Below are positions 45,489-56,717 of a stretch of DNA of 64,000 nucleotides, in pieces. The position numbers and the translations under genes are program-made. The notes below the pieces were generated by a model. It saw nothing but the letters and a program-made list of their open reading frames with translations. It was not told the origin of the DNA and made no database searches. The DNA is from Trichosphaerium sp. ATCC 40318 (lineage: Eukaryota > Discosea > Flabellinia > Trichosidae), in the NCBI GenBank assembly GCA_038496445.1, contig JALMLS010000216.1:558001-622000 (forward strand). The letters are read 5' to 3'. Position 1 is the first letter of the stretch; each line of letters starts with the position of its first letter.

Positions 45489-46919
45489 ATGACAGAAACA
45501 AACCCTACAACTCAAGAAACAATGAACATCCCTACCGATATGCTCAAGACATGGTTGAGCAAAGTAAACAAGAACGAGACCCTCGACGAAGAAAGCTTCA
45601 AAAAAGTTTGCAAAGCAGTACGAAACGGCAACTGATTCACGTGTCTCCAACAGCCACTTACTCCTTTCTTGTTTACAGGTACAATCTAAATTTGCAGCCG
45701 AATCTTCTCTACTTCAACTGAAAGCTCCGATAATCGCTGTGGGAGATGTCCATGGAAACTTCAAAGACCTCAAAGGTACCAAAGCCGTTTTTTCACTCAT
45801 TTTCTAAAATGATGTTCACTTTTTCTTTCAATTCTAATTTGTTGCTCACTCCTTTTCTCGTAGAAGTATTTCGCATTGGAGGATCACCAGCTGAAACGAA
45901 ATACTTGTTCATGGGCGACATCGTCGACAGGTACGATCTTAATCACCCAACACTTCTAAATCGCTTATACTTTGTGTTTTAGAGGAGACAAGTCTGTACC
46001 TTGCCTTCAGTTGATCTTTCTTTTGAAACTCCTATTCCCAACCAACGTCTACCTTCTTCGCGGAAACCATGAATGCCGTAAAGTATCCGAAGTGTACGCT
46101 AGCTTCTTAGAGTAATGTTGGGCAATTTTCTGATGTTCAAATTTAGATACGGATTCAAGGCCGAGCTCTACACTATGTACAATAAGGCAGGTGATGATTT
46201 GCATGAATTGTGCTCCAGCGTATTCGATGCTTTACCTCTCGCTGCAATGGTTAACAACAAGGTACGATCTTTCATACTTGTTTTTTTCTTTTCTTACTTT
46301 GGTTTAGACATTTGTCGTTCATGGTGGATTATCGCCAAGTATTAGTACCTTGAAGCAAATTGCTGATATGCCTCGCGGATCTGATGTACCTGAACATGGT
46401 CCTGTTACTGGTACAATATTCTTTTCTTTGTTTTGTTTTTTGGCTTGGAAGCTAATAGCACGTGTAGACTTACTCTGGAGTGATCCTGATCCTAATGTGA
46501 CCTTATTTGGTATTAGCCCAAGAGGCGCTGGATTCGTATGGGGACCTCTCGTAACCAAGACTTTCTGCGATACCAACGGAATCGACGTGATCATTAGAGC
46601 TCACCAGCTTGTTAAGGAGGTACAATACAATTATATTTTTGTAAATGCTAATAATGTTTAAGGGATTCGAATACTCTCATGACAACCGCGTCCTGACCCT
46701 TTTCACTGCTTCTAATTACTGTGGAAAGTGTGAAAACAAGGGAGGCTTTGTTAAAATTGGTGCTCAACTCGAGAGAGAAATGTACGTTGTTTCCTGACAC
46801 TCTTTACAACTTATGTATTTACTTTTTTGTTCAGAGTTCAATTGGCCGTTGATGGTGCTTCCAAGCATGTTGATGAAGCTTCTGCTTTAATTGAATCAAT
46901 TGCCAAGCTCAGCATTTGA
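45489..46919 (+). CDS. PPP-family serine/threonine phosphatase (PP1/PPEF-like)
   Basis: All metal and catalytic motifs of the PPP family are present: PIIAVGDVHGNFKDL, FMGDIVDRGDKSVP, YLLRGNHECRKVSEVYGF, TFVVHGGLSP, LLWSDPDPN, VIIRAHQLVKEGFEY and LFTASNYCGKCENKGGF. An N-terminal PPP helix region (PTDMLKTWLSKVNKNETL) precedes them. The SPRGAGFVWGPLVT block and IIRAHQ context sit between PP1 and PPEF/calcineurin, so subfamily is uncertain. Seven exons with introns of about 45-80 nt are traceable; the start is ATG 45489 and the stop TGA at 46917-46919. It lacks the C-terminal PP1 tail and any EF-hand. It is probably a cytosolic or nuclear phosphatase directed by unknown regulatory subunits. Confidence 0.88.
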
Positions 46920-47700
46920 GAATCAATAATTTGGCCGATGATATTGAGATAGTTGTGTTAGAATGGAACGAAGATCAAACTCTGTTCTGGTACTATACCC
47001 AATTCTTCTTTTTAAACACGTGATGACATGACAACATTTTATATGTCAATCGTGATCTAACCCACACCACACTTCGGTTTTTTTAGGACGCACCTTCTTT
47101 ATTGGAAATTTTTTTTTATTCTTCGAGTTTGTTCTAATGTTGTTTTGTTAGGACAAACTGTTTTAAATATTCATCCGCCCAAGCTTAATTAATTAATCGT
47201 AAGTAGTAATAATTCTAATTAATCCTTCACCTTTAATAAACCCTGCATTTCAATACAACAAAGCGTATTTGGTTAATTTCTAGTCTGTTGTAATGAACCA
47301 CCCATGTTCTTACGAGATTCAGTTACCGTAAGGTACGTAAGTCATACAATGAAGGACAACATTGCAACACAAATAGTTCACATTGTGGTAGATCTACACC
47401 ATTTGACAGAAGTGTCAGATCTTGCTAGATCTGCTAAAAGTGCTGACACACGGCGCTATTTCGGGTATAAATGATTGTTAGAGTCCAGGTGTTAATATAA
47501 ACTAATCTCCACGTTTTTTCTTTGTTGAATGTTGTTTTGTCGCCCTGAGTTCGCTTTAACGTATTGGCTGTAGTAGATAGTGTAAAAAAAAAACCTCTAC
47601 TTTACATTGCTAACAAGATACAAAGTCTTCTTACTTCCTTAAACTCTTGAATTGTAATATTACACATTGATTTGGTTATTTTTTTCGTTGGTACTTTAAC
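46920..47700. other. Non-coding region with AGATCT-rich inverted repeats
   Basis: No gene was found. GTAGATCTAC (about 47388) is a perfect palindrome, and CAGATC / GATCTG arms follow (47416-47433). TGCTGACACACGGCGCT at 47441 has near copies elsewhere in the window. CACGTG occurs at 47017. Confidence 0.4.
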
Positions 47701-47712
47701 TGTACTGGCAAA

Positions 47713-47937
47713 AAGACAATCTTGTCGTTTTGAGACAGCACCCGACTGCGCAATGGGGTGCCTTCAACATTCAGGGTTAATGAACGGTGCTGGAATAACG
47801 GTGTACGGTCTACACAAGTGGACATAGCCCAGTCCACATTTGATAGTGGACAGGGCACGCCTACTGTGTAGGTGGAGCATATGTAGCCAAGATGTTATTC
47901 CTTGGCACGGAACTGTATCTAGGCTACTGCAACACGT
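47713..47937 (+). ncRNA. Candidate structured non-coding RNA
   Basis: Within about 225 bp the sequence has successive stem-loops: GACAA/TTGTC (47715), GCACCC/GGGTGC (47738-47761), and GCCCaGTCCAC/GTGGACaGGGC (47827-47856, ten pairs with one A-A mismatch). These are followed by CCTAC/GTAGG, and GTAGCC/GGCTAC enclosing GCCAAG/CTTGGC. The GC content is locally raised in a gene-free gap. The strand is unknown because stems are symmetric; plus is given by convention. It does not match the snRNA, SRP, RNase P or tRNA motifs I know. It could also be a palindromic DNA element. Confidence 0.35.
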
Positions 47938-48449
47938 TTACTGCACACTGCTTTCCTCGCTGATATATAAGGAATATTGAAATACTTATGTACCATTCAT
48001 TTTTGGATAAAAATAAAAAGTGGTATTCAGAAATGTTGATAAAATACGATTTCAATCGCCCCACCATGTTACATTGGTGTTTATGAGCATGTTATATGTT
48101 CGTTTTATTGACCAAAGGTAAATTCAAGGACAATTTCATCTAATTCACTGAAATATCCAGTTTAATACTCCAAATATGGATAATGCACATTTCAAAACAC
48201 TCACAAACCCTTGTATTGCCTATTTTCATGCATACGAACGGTATCGATGATGTTTTGGTTCGCGAAACGTGCTGCTAAACGATTAATTGTATCATGCTTG
48301 TTCAGTCTGTCAGTGCGTAATGTCGACATAAAAAGTCAAATCGCACATTCATGTACTAGCTAAAGTGTAGTTTGCTTCCACTAATATAACCAAGAAGTAA
48401 TTTGTGAACCATGAGATTCGTGGTTTTTTCTTCTTTTTTATTTGTTACA
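47938..48449. other. Intergenic, AT-rich, nothing recognised
   Basis: This is the gap between the hairpin cluster and the 3' end of the minus-strand amidotransferase-like gene. No gene is evident. Confidence 0.4.
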
Positions 48450-49828
48450 TTATAAAGCTTGTATTGGTTTTGTTAATTTCAATTCTTCTTTTTTAACAAC
48501 CCAAAGCATAGCGTTCTTTAATAACGGCGCAAGCTCCATCGAGGAGTCTAATAAACGTGTTAAACAAACCTCTTTCTTGTTTCGCGCTCAAAAAAATAAA
48601 ACAGAAAAAACCGATCTTAGATATTTCGTACTTTCTGGGTGAGGACCTATGCCAAGTACTCTACCTTTACCAAGCGTTCCGCAAGCTCCTGCACCAGTAC
48701 CGACCATCTTTAACAACTTTGTTAAAACAAAACTACAAGGTCAATGTAACGGTACCAGTCCGTATTTTTTTGTGCCAATTTCTTCTTCATAGGTGAATAA
48801 TACATCAGCCGCTGGAACCTTTTCGCCTATTTCATTATCCAGAGCCGTTAGTGATTTATTATGTATAGTTATAAGTAAGCGTACTCTTTACAGGTTCATA
48901 AAGAACGCCTCCTCGAAAGAAAACCTTGAAATCACTATACCAATCGCCCAATATTTCTTTTCCTTTTGGTGTCATTCTTACCTTGATGTCGCCTATGCCG
49001 CGATCCCAATGCTCGCTATCGACTGTCCTAAATCATTATCAAATGATAAACAACTGTAAAAAAGAACAACAGTGAGAGTTGAAAGTAAGAAACAAAACAG
49101 CAAAAAAGCAGATGCAGCTAAACTCACGTTGCTCCCAGGAAATGTCCATATGGCTAAACTTGATCTTTAGTATAAACCACCACTCATTAATATATTTTTG
49201 TGCCTTTTAGACTAAGAAACGTACCTCAGAAGCTAACCAAGCACCTAAAATTAAAAGTTTAGAAAATACAGATTTTTTTCGAGCTTTCGTGTCGTACCAC
49301 AACACGTGCCCAGAAATCCGCCTCCATTTTTGATAAAGTTGCGTACAGCTTTAATACCCTTTGGAGCTGACAAAGCGTTATGATATACATTACTACAGGA
49401 TCAAGCGTACTCAATTTTTCTGTAACGTCCCATATTATGCCTCCTGGAAAGATAACAGCATCATAGCTTTCATTTGTAAGTTTTCCACTCTGAAAGTCCT
49501 CTGGGCCAAGCTAAGCATGCGGTTAAAGAGATTTGGGCTGTTATTGTCATACTTTCTCAATGTAGAACATGTCTTGGAGGCGAATAGCGAAATTATTAAA
49601 TCTGAAGCTTGTCAACGCGGTTTTACTACGTGTCCAGCGCACCTAGTTGCTTTGTTTTCAATTCTATCGAAATAGAAGGCAATTCTGTAGTTTAGTGAGT
49701 ATTGAGTGCTAATAATACAGCAATTACTTGGCTACCGCGGTTTCCTTATCGCCAACTGAATCACTATTTTTGTTCTTGCCTGTGAGCCTATTCGCCCACA
49801 TTGAAAGCTCACTACCCTCTGCAAACAT
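48450..49828 (-). CDS. Class I glutamine-amidotransferase-like protein (BPL_N type)
   Basis: The ATG at 49828 begins MFAEGSELSMWANRLTGKNK. After short exons the GATase core reads LGPEDFQSGKLTNESYDAVI, FPGGI, then KGIKAVRNFIKNGGGFLGTC, the nucleophile elbow with its Cys. It continues with AWLASE, the strand block DSEHWDRGIGDIKVRMTPKG, FKVFFRGGVLYEP, GTGAGACGTLGKGRVLGIGP with HPES, the usual catalytic His-x-Glu position, and finally LLDSSMELAPLLKNAMLWVV. The stop is at 48450. This pattern matches the stand-alone biotin-protein-ligase N-terminal-like amidotransferase family, whose substrate is generally unknown. About eight exons are present. It is divergent from SMG8 across 339 bp. Confidence 0.7.
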
Positions 49829-50167
49829 ATCGGAGAACGATTCGTGTTGTTTCAAAGCGTATTGTTTGCGTTAAAACCAGTTCAATGAAAAGCTGCTTGT
49901 TTGGCGTGTCGTAGAGCGATTTATACTCTCACAACACCCTGAATACACGGAAAAACAATTTGACGTTTCGGTAAAAAGCTAATTGACATTTTGTTGACTG
50001 ACACTCTTAAATCCAACTATTACTCGCCCCAAAACAGCTAGCTATAGGTTTATAATGTTATGTATAAACAAGTACAATTAAGACAAAAGGGCCCTCAAAC
50101 GCGCGTACCGCGAAGCGATGGTATCACAGATGCAATGCGTAGTTAATAACTGGTAATAGGAGCGTCT
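49829..50167. promoter_or_regulatory. Divergent promoter region between the amidotransferase-like gene and SMG8
   Basis: A 339-bp gap separates the two start codons. No core element is certain and no coding potential was found. Confidence 0.35.
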
Positions 50168-53100
50168 ATGCTATACCCAAAATCTACAGCGTCAATTAGC
50201 GAAGTAATTGCCGCTCAGGCATTCGGTAACAACCGCGTCACGGTAGTGGGCATTATTGGAAATTCTACCAGAGGCAAAACTACATTAGCCAACAGACTTG
50301 TTGACAGGCCAGTCTTTGAGGTAAATACGCTAATCAACGCTAAAATAAATAACTATCAATACAGCCTCTACTGTTAAACGATGAAACAATCCCAAGCGGT
50401 AATCACGACGCTTTTAATGGCGCCAGAGATGTACGTTAACCTTTTTGGATTGTTTAACAAGCAAACAACATCAAAACAAGCCTTAGTGCATCTCGCTGTA
50501 CCCTAAAACCTGTTGCTAGTGTAAAATAGACATGTACCACGACGAAGAGACTAACATCCTTTATCTTAACTTTGCGTCCCTCCGGGATGCGTCGGTGCTT
50601 TCTAACATGTGCGATACGTTAGAATCAAATATGTCCAAGCAGGTGTGTTACCCTACTGCGTCTCAAAACAAAGGAGAAGCGCGAAACAACTGATTTATTT
50701 TTTTCAAAGGAACTTCATCGTTGGTTCGAAAACGAAGAATATGGGCATCTAAAAGCAACGCTATACCTTTTCTTAGTTTGTCATATCATGCTAGTACGTC
50801 TACATCAACTTTAAATAGTTGTCCATAGACGTTGTGACTCACAAAAAATTAATAGATTTCTCACCCATCTCATACTTTTGATATCTCTTATTTACGTATT
50901 TTTCGAATACTAAGAGTAGTTAAAAATACAATGACGCCTAGTATGATGACTCACTTAAGCTCTGCACTTCATCGTCTATCTGATTTTAAGGTTTCTTCAA
51001 GCTTTTCTCCAGGTAGATGTATGCCTGTTTTGACGTTTGTCTTCGATGATGTACGCATTTACACCAACCTAAACTCCTTTATTGCATGGTTAACACTTCT
51101 GTTTAGACTTTGCTACAACCGCATTATAATTCTTCCAAGTCCAAGGACAATAGATCTCATAGAGGACATAATAGAGTAATATTGTTGTTTTTGAAATGAA
51201 AAGCTAATTCTGTTTCAGACAGGTCAAGCTAAGCTTGTGCATTCACTAGAAAGTCAAATACGTATACTGTTGCGCCAATGTCAGCCATCAGATACTCATA
51301 TAAGGTAAGATACAATGGTTAAAAGAGAACTTCTAACGAAGATTATAGTAGTCAGTTATTCACAATTGAAGGCAATCATATGGTGCACCTTGTTTCATAC
51401 CCAGACAAAGAACAGGACTTATCACATCATTTATTACATTGGAGTGATAATGATATAACTATACCTGTTGAAAGACCAGGAAATTCGCGTCACTACAGTG
51501 GTACTAAACTCGATTTTTTCTCGTATAACCACATGAAGTTTTTTGTTATTTTACTCATGAAATGACGATAGGCGTTGCTTCGCTTCGTGAGTGGATATAC
51601 AGTAAGTCAAAGCAGTTCTATAGCCAGCATCAAAGCGCTATGAATAAGCGTCCAGACGCTAGAAAGGTACTGAAAGTGAACTCGATCTCATCTTTTCTTG
51701 TTCTCTTATCTTGTTCAAAAGGGTGGTCTGTTTATACTCCCAACGTCACGCACATGGTTTTCTGCTGCTAGTGCTTTACAAGATTATTTCTCAGCATCTA
51801 AACAGCGATCACGAAATGGTGTAGAAAAACTGAAAGAGTTCCTTGACCCGAACTTTCGGTTCAGCCAAGAGTAAGCGTGACTACCTCAATGTCTAAACAT
51901 TTTGATCTCAACTCATTACTAGACGGTGTCATGATTCAATAGGAAAGGCAAGAGAAGTATATTTCGATAAGATACCAAATTCTTACACCAGTAGAGAGCA
52001 TTTTGAGAGGGTAAGTTCAGACAGTTTTGTAATTCTTTCAATTTTTTTTAATTCATTTTCTTTGAATAGTTAAGTCGTGCTCGTACACAGCTAAATAGTC
52101 TGTGTGTTGGTATTGCAAGGCAAGGTTATTGGAAAAAGTTAGAACAAGAATGTACAGAGTACTGGAGGGATAGTAGGCAATGTTGTGATGCGGTATCACT
52201 TACGTGTAGGCCATGCAAGAATAAGGTACTTAACCTCCAATTGAAGGACACTTTTGTCGGTTTAACACTTACATCGCTCCTTTCTTACCACATTTAGGTG
52301 TCTCCAGCAGTAGTTAAAGACTCCAAAGACGCAAGGTACAACAATAAAGCCGATTCCGCGAGTTTTCTTCAACAGTTTTGTCAATGTATTGAGTTTTACG
52401 TTTAGGCGACCTACATTGAAATGTAGTACCCAATGCGACTCAGGATATCGGGCTTTGCACGCTTCGAATGATGGATTCCAACGTAAACTTCGTCAAGACC
52501 CATTTGACTTGAAGGAGGCAAACTATACTTTTTTCCGAATGGACTCATCAATGAAGCATCCTGAACTTGCATTTATGCCTGCTTTGGCTTCAAATGACAA
52601 TCAATTCCCATCTTGGGCTCTAACATTCCTTGGCCCGGCTTCTCAATACACTCATGAGCGTGGCTTAGAACAGGTAATAGTTGATACGTAATACAGAAGA
52701 CTAACAATTTTCTAGGATGGTTTCATCTCAGGCTGGAATTTTATGTTGCCGTGGGATGTGCCTTTGCCGAAGTCATTAGTAGAGACGAAGTCTAAGACTA
52801 AGGATTATAAAAACAAGGCAGCGATAGCTTCCGCACCAGCTGCTTTTTCAGAAGAGGACTTCCCTGCACTCGGCGCAGTGGTCGCACAAAAGAAAGAACC
52901 CAAACGAAGAAGAACCGATGATTGGTAATTAAGCCTCTTTAATATCTCTAGTGAATTGATCATAACGTGTTTAAATAGGAAAATCCATGATACTGTTAAG
53001 AACTTGAGACATTATAGAGATGATATTATTAGAGTTGATAGCAAACTTTGGTCCGCGCGAAGTGATATTGGTGATTCTCGCAGCGCGTGTTTGTTTTTTC

Positions 53101-53990
53101 TTCTTTTTTTCTTTTTTTTTTCTTTGTTTATGAAATCCCATGCTCTGTTTCTCGTGTATTTACTTGGTTTTTCAGGTGATAATAAGAGAGATAGAGGAAG
53201 ATTTAATAGACGTTCTAATGACGGTAATAAAAGAAAAAAGAAAGACAGATACAATAAGAAAACACCTTCAACTTCTATGACTATAAACCTTGATGAAATG
53301 TTAAAAATTGGAAGTTCTGATAGTAAACGTGTGTATATTGGTATTGAATATGAGTGTCCTAATGGCCAGAGATTCTTCTTACAGAAAGATCTGGTTGCAC
53401 AACATTTACCACACGCGTTCAAGGTACGGTCTTTTGATCCGTCAACGAACAATACTTCAATTTTTTTTGGCTGACTCTTATGTAATAGAATGGTCAACTC
53501 GTAATGCCTGTACTCCTTGGATCAGAGATTCCTTTGTTTTTGACTAGTCCAGCAAGCAAAAAGAGTAATAAGCTTGGAGATGGTAAATCATTAGGGCAAC
53601 TTATGCGTATTTTCATCGCAACACCTAACTGTCCATTTCAGTTCTTGCTTAATCCAAAAGTCACTGTACGATTTTTGTACTTTCGATCATTAAGGAGTTG
53701 TTACTTATCTCTTGGGTTTTTAGTGGAAGCGCCTTGGGACAGAAGATAAAATAACCTTTGAAGTACCTCAACAACAAGTTGTGCTACCTTGTGGATCATT
53801 AGTCGTCCTGAGATTACCGTACACAGAAAACCATTTGTACACCTTTTTTTTTTGACTTGTAATCTTTAGGTACCTTTTCAACAAAAAGGACTTGGTGCTT
53901 AGTCATGCGTCTTTGCCTACGCATATAGCTTACTTGAACCCTTTCTTTATACATCTTCGGAGTACACGCAGGAGAAACAAAGTTTCTTAG
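50168..53990 (+). CDS. SMG8: Nonsense-mediated decay factor SMG8
   Basis: SMG8 forms the SMG1C complex with SMG9 and the kinase SMG1 and restrains phosphorylation of UPF1. The first exon has a G-domain-like start, NRVTVVGIIGNSTRGKTTLA. Later exons give NILYLNFASLRDASVLSNMC, MTHLSSALHRLSDFKVSSSF, an H.VSYPD segment and YFDKIPNSYTSREHFE. The diagnostic C-terminal blocks then follow: CDSGYRALHAS, RQDPFDLKEANYTFF, PSWALTFLGPASQYTHERGL, GWNFMLPWDVPLP, ALGAVVAQKKEPKRRRTDD, VYIGIEYECPNGQRFFLQ, LMRIFIATPNCPFQFLLNPK and VVLPCGSLVVLRLPY. The stop is TAG 53988-53990. At least 13 exons are present. The length (about 800-900 residues) fits the family. It is cytoplasmic. Confidence 0.9.
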
Positions 53991-54604
53991 GGTACCCTAT
54001 TATGTCTGTCAAAAAATCTAATGCTTTATTTATAGATTAACACTTTTTGAATGAAAAAACCTCCTATGATCAGAGACGCGTCTAGATTAACAGCAAAGAA
54101 GTTTATCCATAAATAATATGGCGCTAGCAATCAAAGCATCCCATTGATGGGATCGCTTAGTATTAACATGTGGAGCTTGTAACACCCCACCGACTGGAGT
54201 GGAAAATCAAAAAACACAAGCATGATGAAAGAAAAAAAAACAAAAACATAAAACCTCAACAGTTTCTATTGACTCCTCCTTTGGTTTTGTTTTTTTTTAT
54301 CTTCAATAATCATAAAACTGCACGTGTTCCTTTATGGAAGTTCAATATTATCACAGTGGATCTAAATATTTGTAAAGGAAGTATCAATCGAGGTTAAAAC
54401 TTTGAAGTTCTCAAAAAAAAAAAAAAAGCCGAAAGATTGTTTTGACTTATTCGGACTGTTATGTTACTCACTATACCCGATATCTTTTTTTTTATCATCT
54501 CCGCGGCTTATCGAACACCTTTAGCAAATACCTAGCGATACTTGCGTTACAGTACTTCGTTATCTAGGATATAAATCTGAAGTGAAAAAAAAAATACTAA
54601 AATC
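53991..54604. other. Intergenic, A-rich
   Basis: This is the 3' UTR of SMG8 and the promoter of the Arf-like gene. A 75-codon frame at 54170-54397 is lysine/phenylalanine low complexity and was not called. Confidence 0.4.
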
Positions 54605-55257
54605 ATGACAGACGGAACTCAAAACGTGGAGATTTCAATACGTCTGCAACGCATGGGTAAAACTCAAAGTAGATCACTTATTCTTGGTCTTGATGGAGCA
54701 GGAAAGACAACAATATTAACTAGATTAAGAGGTATAACTGGTGTACACTCTAATCCTACAGAAATATACGAAACGCATAACGTTAAGCGGAGAGGTCTTA
54801 AAACAGAATTCTGGGATGTTAGTGGTCATAGATCAAAGAGAACGCTTTGGCCTTATTATTATCAAGGTACAAGAACACCTCAGGTTATTATATGGGTAGT
54901 TGACGCGTCAGATGCATCAAGGCACGTTTTTTTTTGTCAGAAACACGTGATATTTAGAAAAATAACTTACTCGCTCGTAGGCTTCCTGAAGGTAAGAGAG
55001 AGCTTCATAGAGTATGTAAAGATAAGGCATTACAAGACGCAATTATATTGGTTTTATTGAACAAGTGTGATTTACCTCATGCAAGGTCTGCTTGTTTTAT
55101 AGCTGCCGGATTGGACCTGCAATCAATTAAACAGACATTATATTGTAAAAAGTTATCTGCAACTACTGGGTTTAACTATAAACAGACAAAGAAATGCTTG
55201 TATAAAATACTAAGGCAACTGCGTGGTGTAAAAGACTTTGACGAGTACTACGATTAA
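54605..55257 (+). CDS. Divergent Arf-like small GTPase
   Basis: The start ATG 54605 gives MTDGTQNVEISIRLQRMGKT; there is no Gly2, so no N-myristoylation. Motifs are the P-loop GLDGAGKTTIL, switch I region NPTEIYETHNV, and switch II EFWDVSGHRSKRTLWPYYY, where the usual Arf WDxGGQ is replaced by WDVSGH. VIIWVVDASDASR, LLNKCDLP (NKxD) and LSATTGFN follow. A single intron (54922-54980) with a GCACG donor is required to join DASR to LPEGKRELHR in frame. The length of about 197 residues is slightly above family average. The Gln-to-His and Gly-to-Ser changes would be expected to slow or abolish intrinsic hydrolysis. It probably acts in membrane traffic or cilia-type functions, which is inference. 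Confidence 0.8.
54922..54980 (+). other. GC-AG intron in the Arf-like gene
   Basis: The exon ends ATCAAG, the intron opens GCACGTTTTT and closes CTCGTAG, 59 nt in all. Splicing restores the conserved Arf frame across the join. No GT donor gives the same result. This is the best-supported GC-AG case in the window. Confidence 0.75.
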
Positions 55258-55713
55258 GAACAAACAAAAAACTAACAGAAATTCCTATTTCGAAAAAAAA
55301 TGAGATAATAAACCATACTCCCTTTTGTACAATATCATAATAGTGCGTTTTCTGTTATGTACTCATAATTAGTTGAATCTTGGAGCTTCCAAAATCCATA
55401 TTTTTGAACGGTTTTTTATTTACTCTTGAAGCACGAACTATCGAATCTAAGTTGGTTCACACTCAATTCTTACGCGTAGAGACTGCTGTGGTATATATTA
55501 GGACTGAGTTAATACAGGTTAAAGGAAATTGAATTTTCCCATTTTAGCGCCGTTATTTGCCATCTCTAACATACACTACTTCATTAAAACTAGTTTTTCC
55601 CCTATGGTGATAAGGGCTAAACGTACAACAAGTCAAATAAGGCAAGACGCTTTACCAAAATGGAAAGTTTCGATTTTTAGCGTTGTGGAGGAATTAACCA
55701 TAATTATTACGCA
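55258..55713. other. Intergenic, nothing recognised
   Basis: This is the promoter region of the secreted protein that follows. A 64-codon frame (55529-55723) overlaps its start and has no supporting pattern. Confidence 0.4.
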
Positions 55714-56532
55714 ATGCTATTAAACGCAAGAATTCTAGCATTAGTGGCCTTCATTGTATTATGCGGCGCGTATTCAGCGTCTAGACCAGATAATTTTCAA
55801 TGCCGCACTAGAAATGTACTAGTTTCAAACCGTGCATCTGTGTACGCTGCTGAAAAAGCAGTACATGGTCTTGTTTACAGCGTCTATAAGATGAACCGTA
55901 AAGCCGTAGCAAGAAACCCTACAGGCTATAAACTGGGCCAAAAACTATGGAGCTACTTCATGCACAACAATGCGAACAAAAGGGCGTGTAGCACAGCAAG
56001 GTATTTCATGACTGAAGCCGAGACGAAGCAAGTACTACAAGAAGCCACCTCAGATACATCTAAGCTACGTTTGAACCTTCAAAACATGAAAACAGCAACT
56101 ATAAGATCGAATGGCAAATGGGCTTTTTCATCTCGACCAATGACTCTCGGTGCCTATGCAAAGTACTTAAAACCAGGTCGATGGCGCGTAGGGTCTCGTT
56201 TTATGGGTTGGGCAAAGGGCAGCGAAACAAATCTACACGGAATGGATATTCATATTTTGCCTAACGGTGTCATTACCAAGAAAGCTGATGGGTCTTGGTT
56301 CTTCACTGGTCATGTATCTGCTAATGATTGGTTTGATCTAGACTTTAAAAAAAGAGGATCCAGGACACTTGAGGGTGAGATTGGAACAAGACTTTTCAGT
56401 CTTGTACAAGGTAACGGTTTTGATGTAGCAGGCGCTGGTTTATGTGTTATGTACATACCTGGCCAATACGCATTGTACTTTAAGAGGGATTACCCATCAA
56501 TTAGGTGTTTAAACCCAGGAACAAGATATTAA
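55714..56532 (+). CDS. Secreted protein, single exon, unknown family
   Basis: A 272-codon intronless gene with a signal peptide (MLLNARILALVAFIVLCGAYS, cleavage expected near SAS). The mature part contains four or five cysteines (CRTR, KRACSTARYF, LCVMY, SIRCLNPG), a helical first half and a beta-like second half: RWRVGSRFMGWAKG, NLHGMDIHILPNGVITK, GSWFFTGHVSANDWFDLDFK and TLEGEIGTRLFSLVQG. The pattern suggests a globular extracellular domain. The lack of introns in an intron-dense region could reflect retroposition or lateral transfer. No function can be assigned. Confidence 0.8.
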   Translation: MLLNARILALVAFIVLCGAYSASRPDNFQCRTRNVLVSNRASVYAAEKAVHGLVYSVYKMNRKAVARNPTGYKLGQKLWSYFMHNNANKRACSTARYFMTEAETKQVLQEATSDTSKLRLNLQNMKTATIRSNGKWAFSSRPMTLGAYAKYLKPGRWRVGSRFMGWAKGSETNLHGMDIHILPNGVITKKADGSWFFTGHVSANDWFDLDFKKRGSRTLEGEIGTRLFSLVQGNGFDVAGAGLCVMYIPGQYALYFKRDYPSIRCLNPGTRY

Positions 56533-56717
56533 ATAAAGAATAGGTTTTTTGTGAAAGACAGTACCGTCTATGGGTTACCAATTTACCTGCTGACACGCGG
56601 CGCTTCCTTTTATCATTGTATAGCGTAAGTACTTGTGTTAGTACATTCTCAAGGATTGTCAACGACATTATTTGTTTCATAGCTTAAATACTACAAGGAC
56701 AGTTTCTATTGGAACGT

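Noticed and set aside
53012-53497. 161-codon minus-strand frame over SMG8 exons
   Set aside because: It is antisense to the diagnostic SMG8 C-terminal blocks; its Lys/Phe runs come from a T-rich intron.
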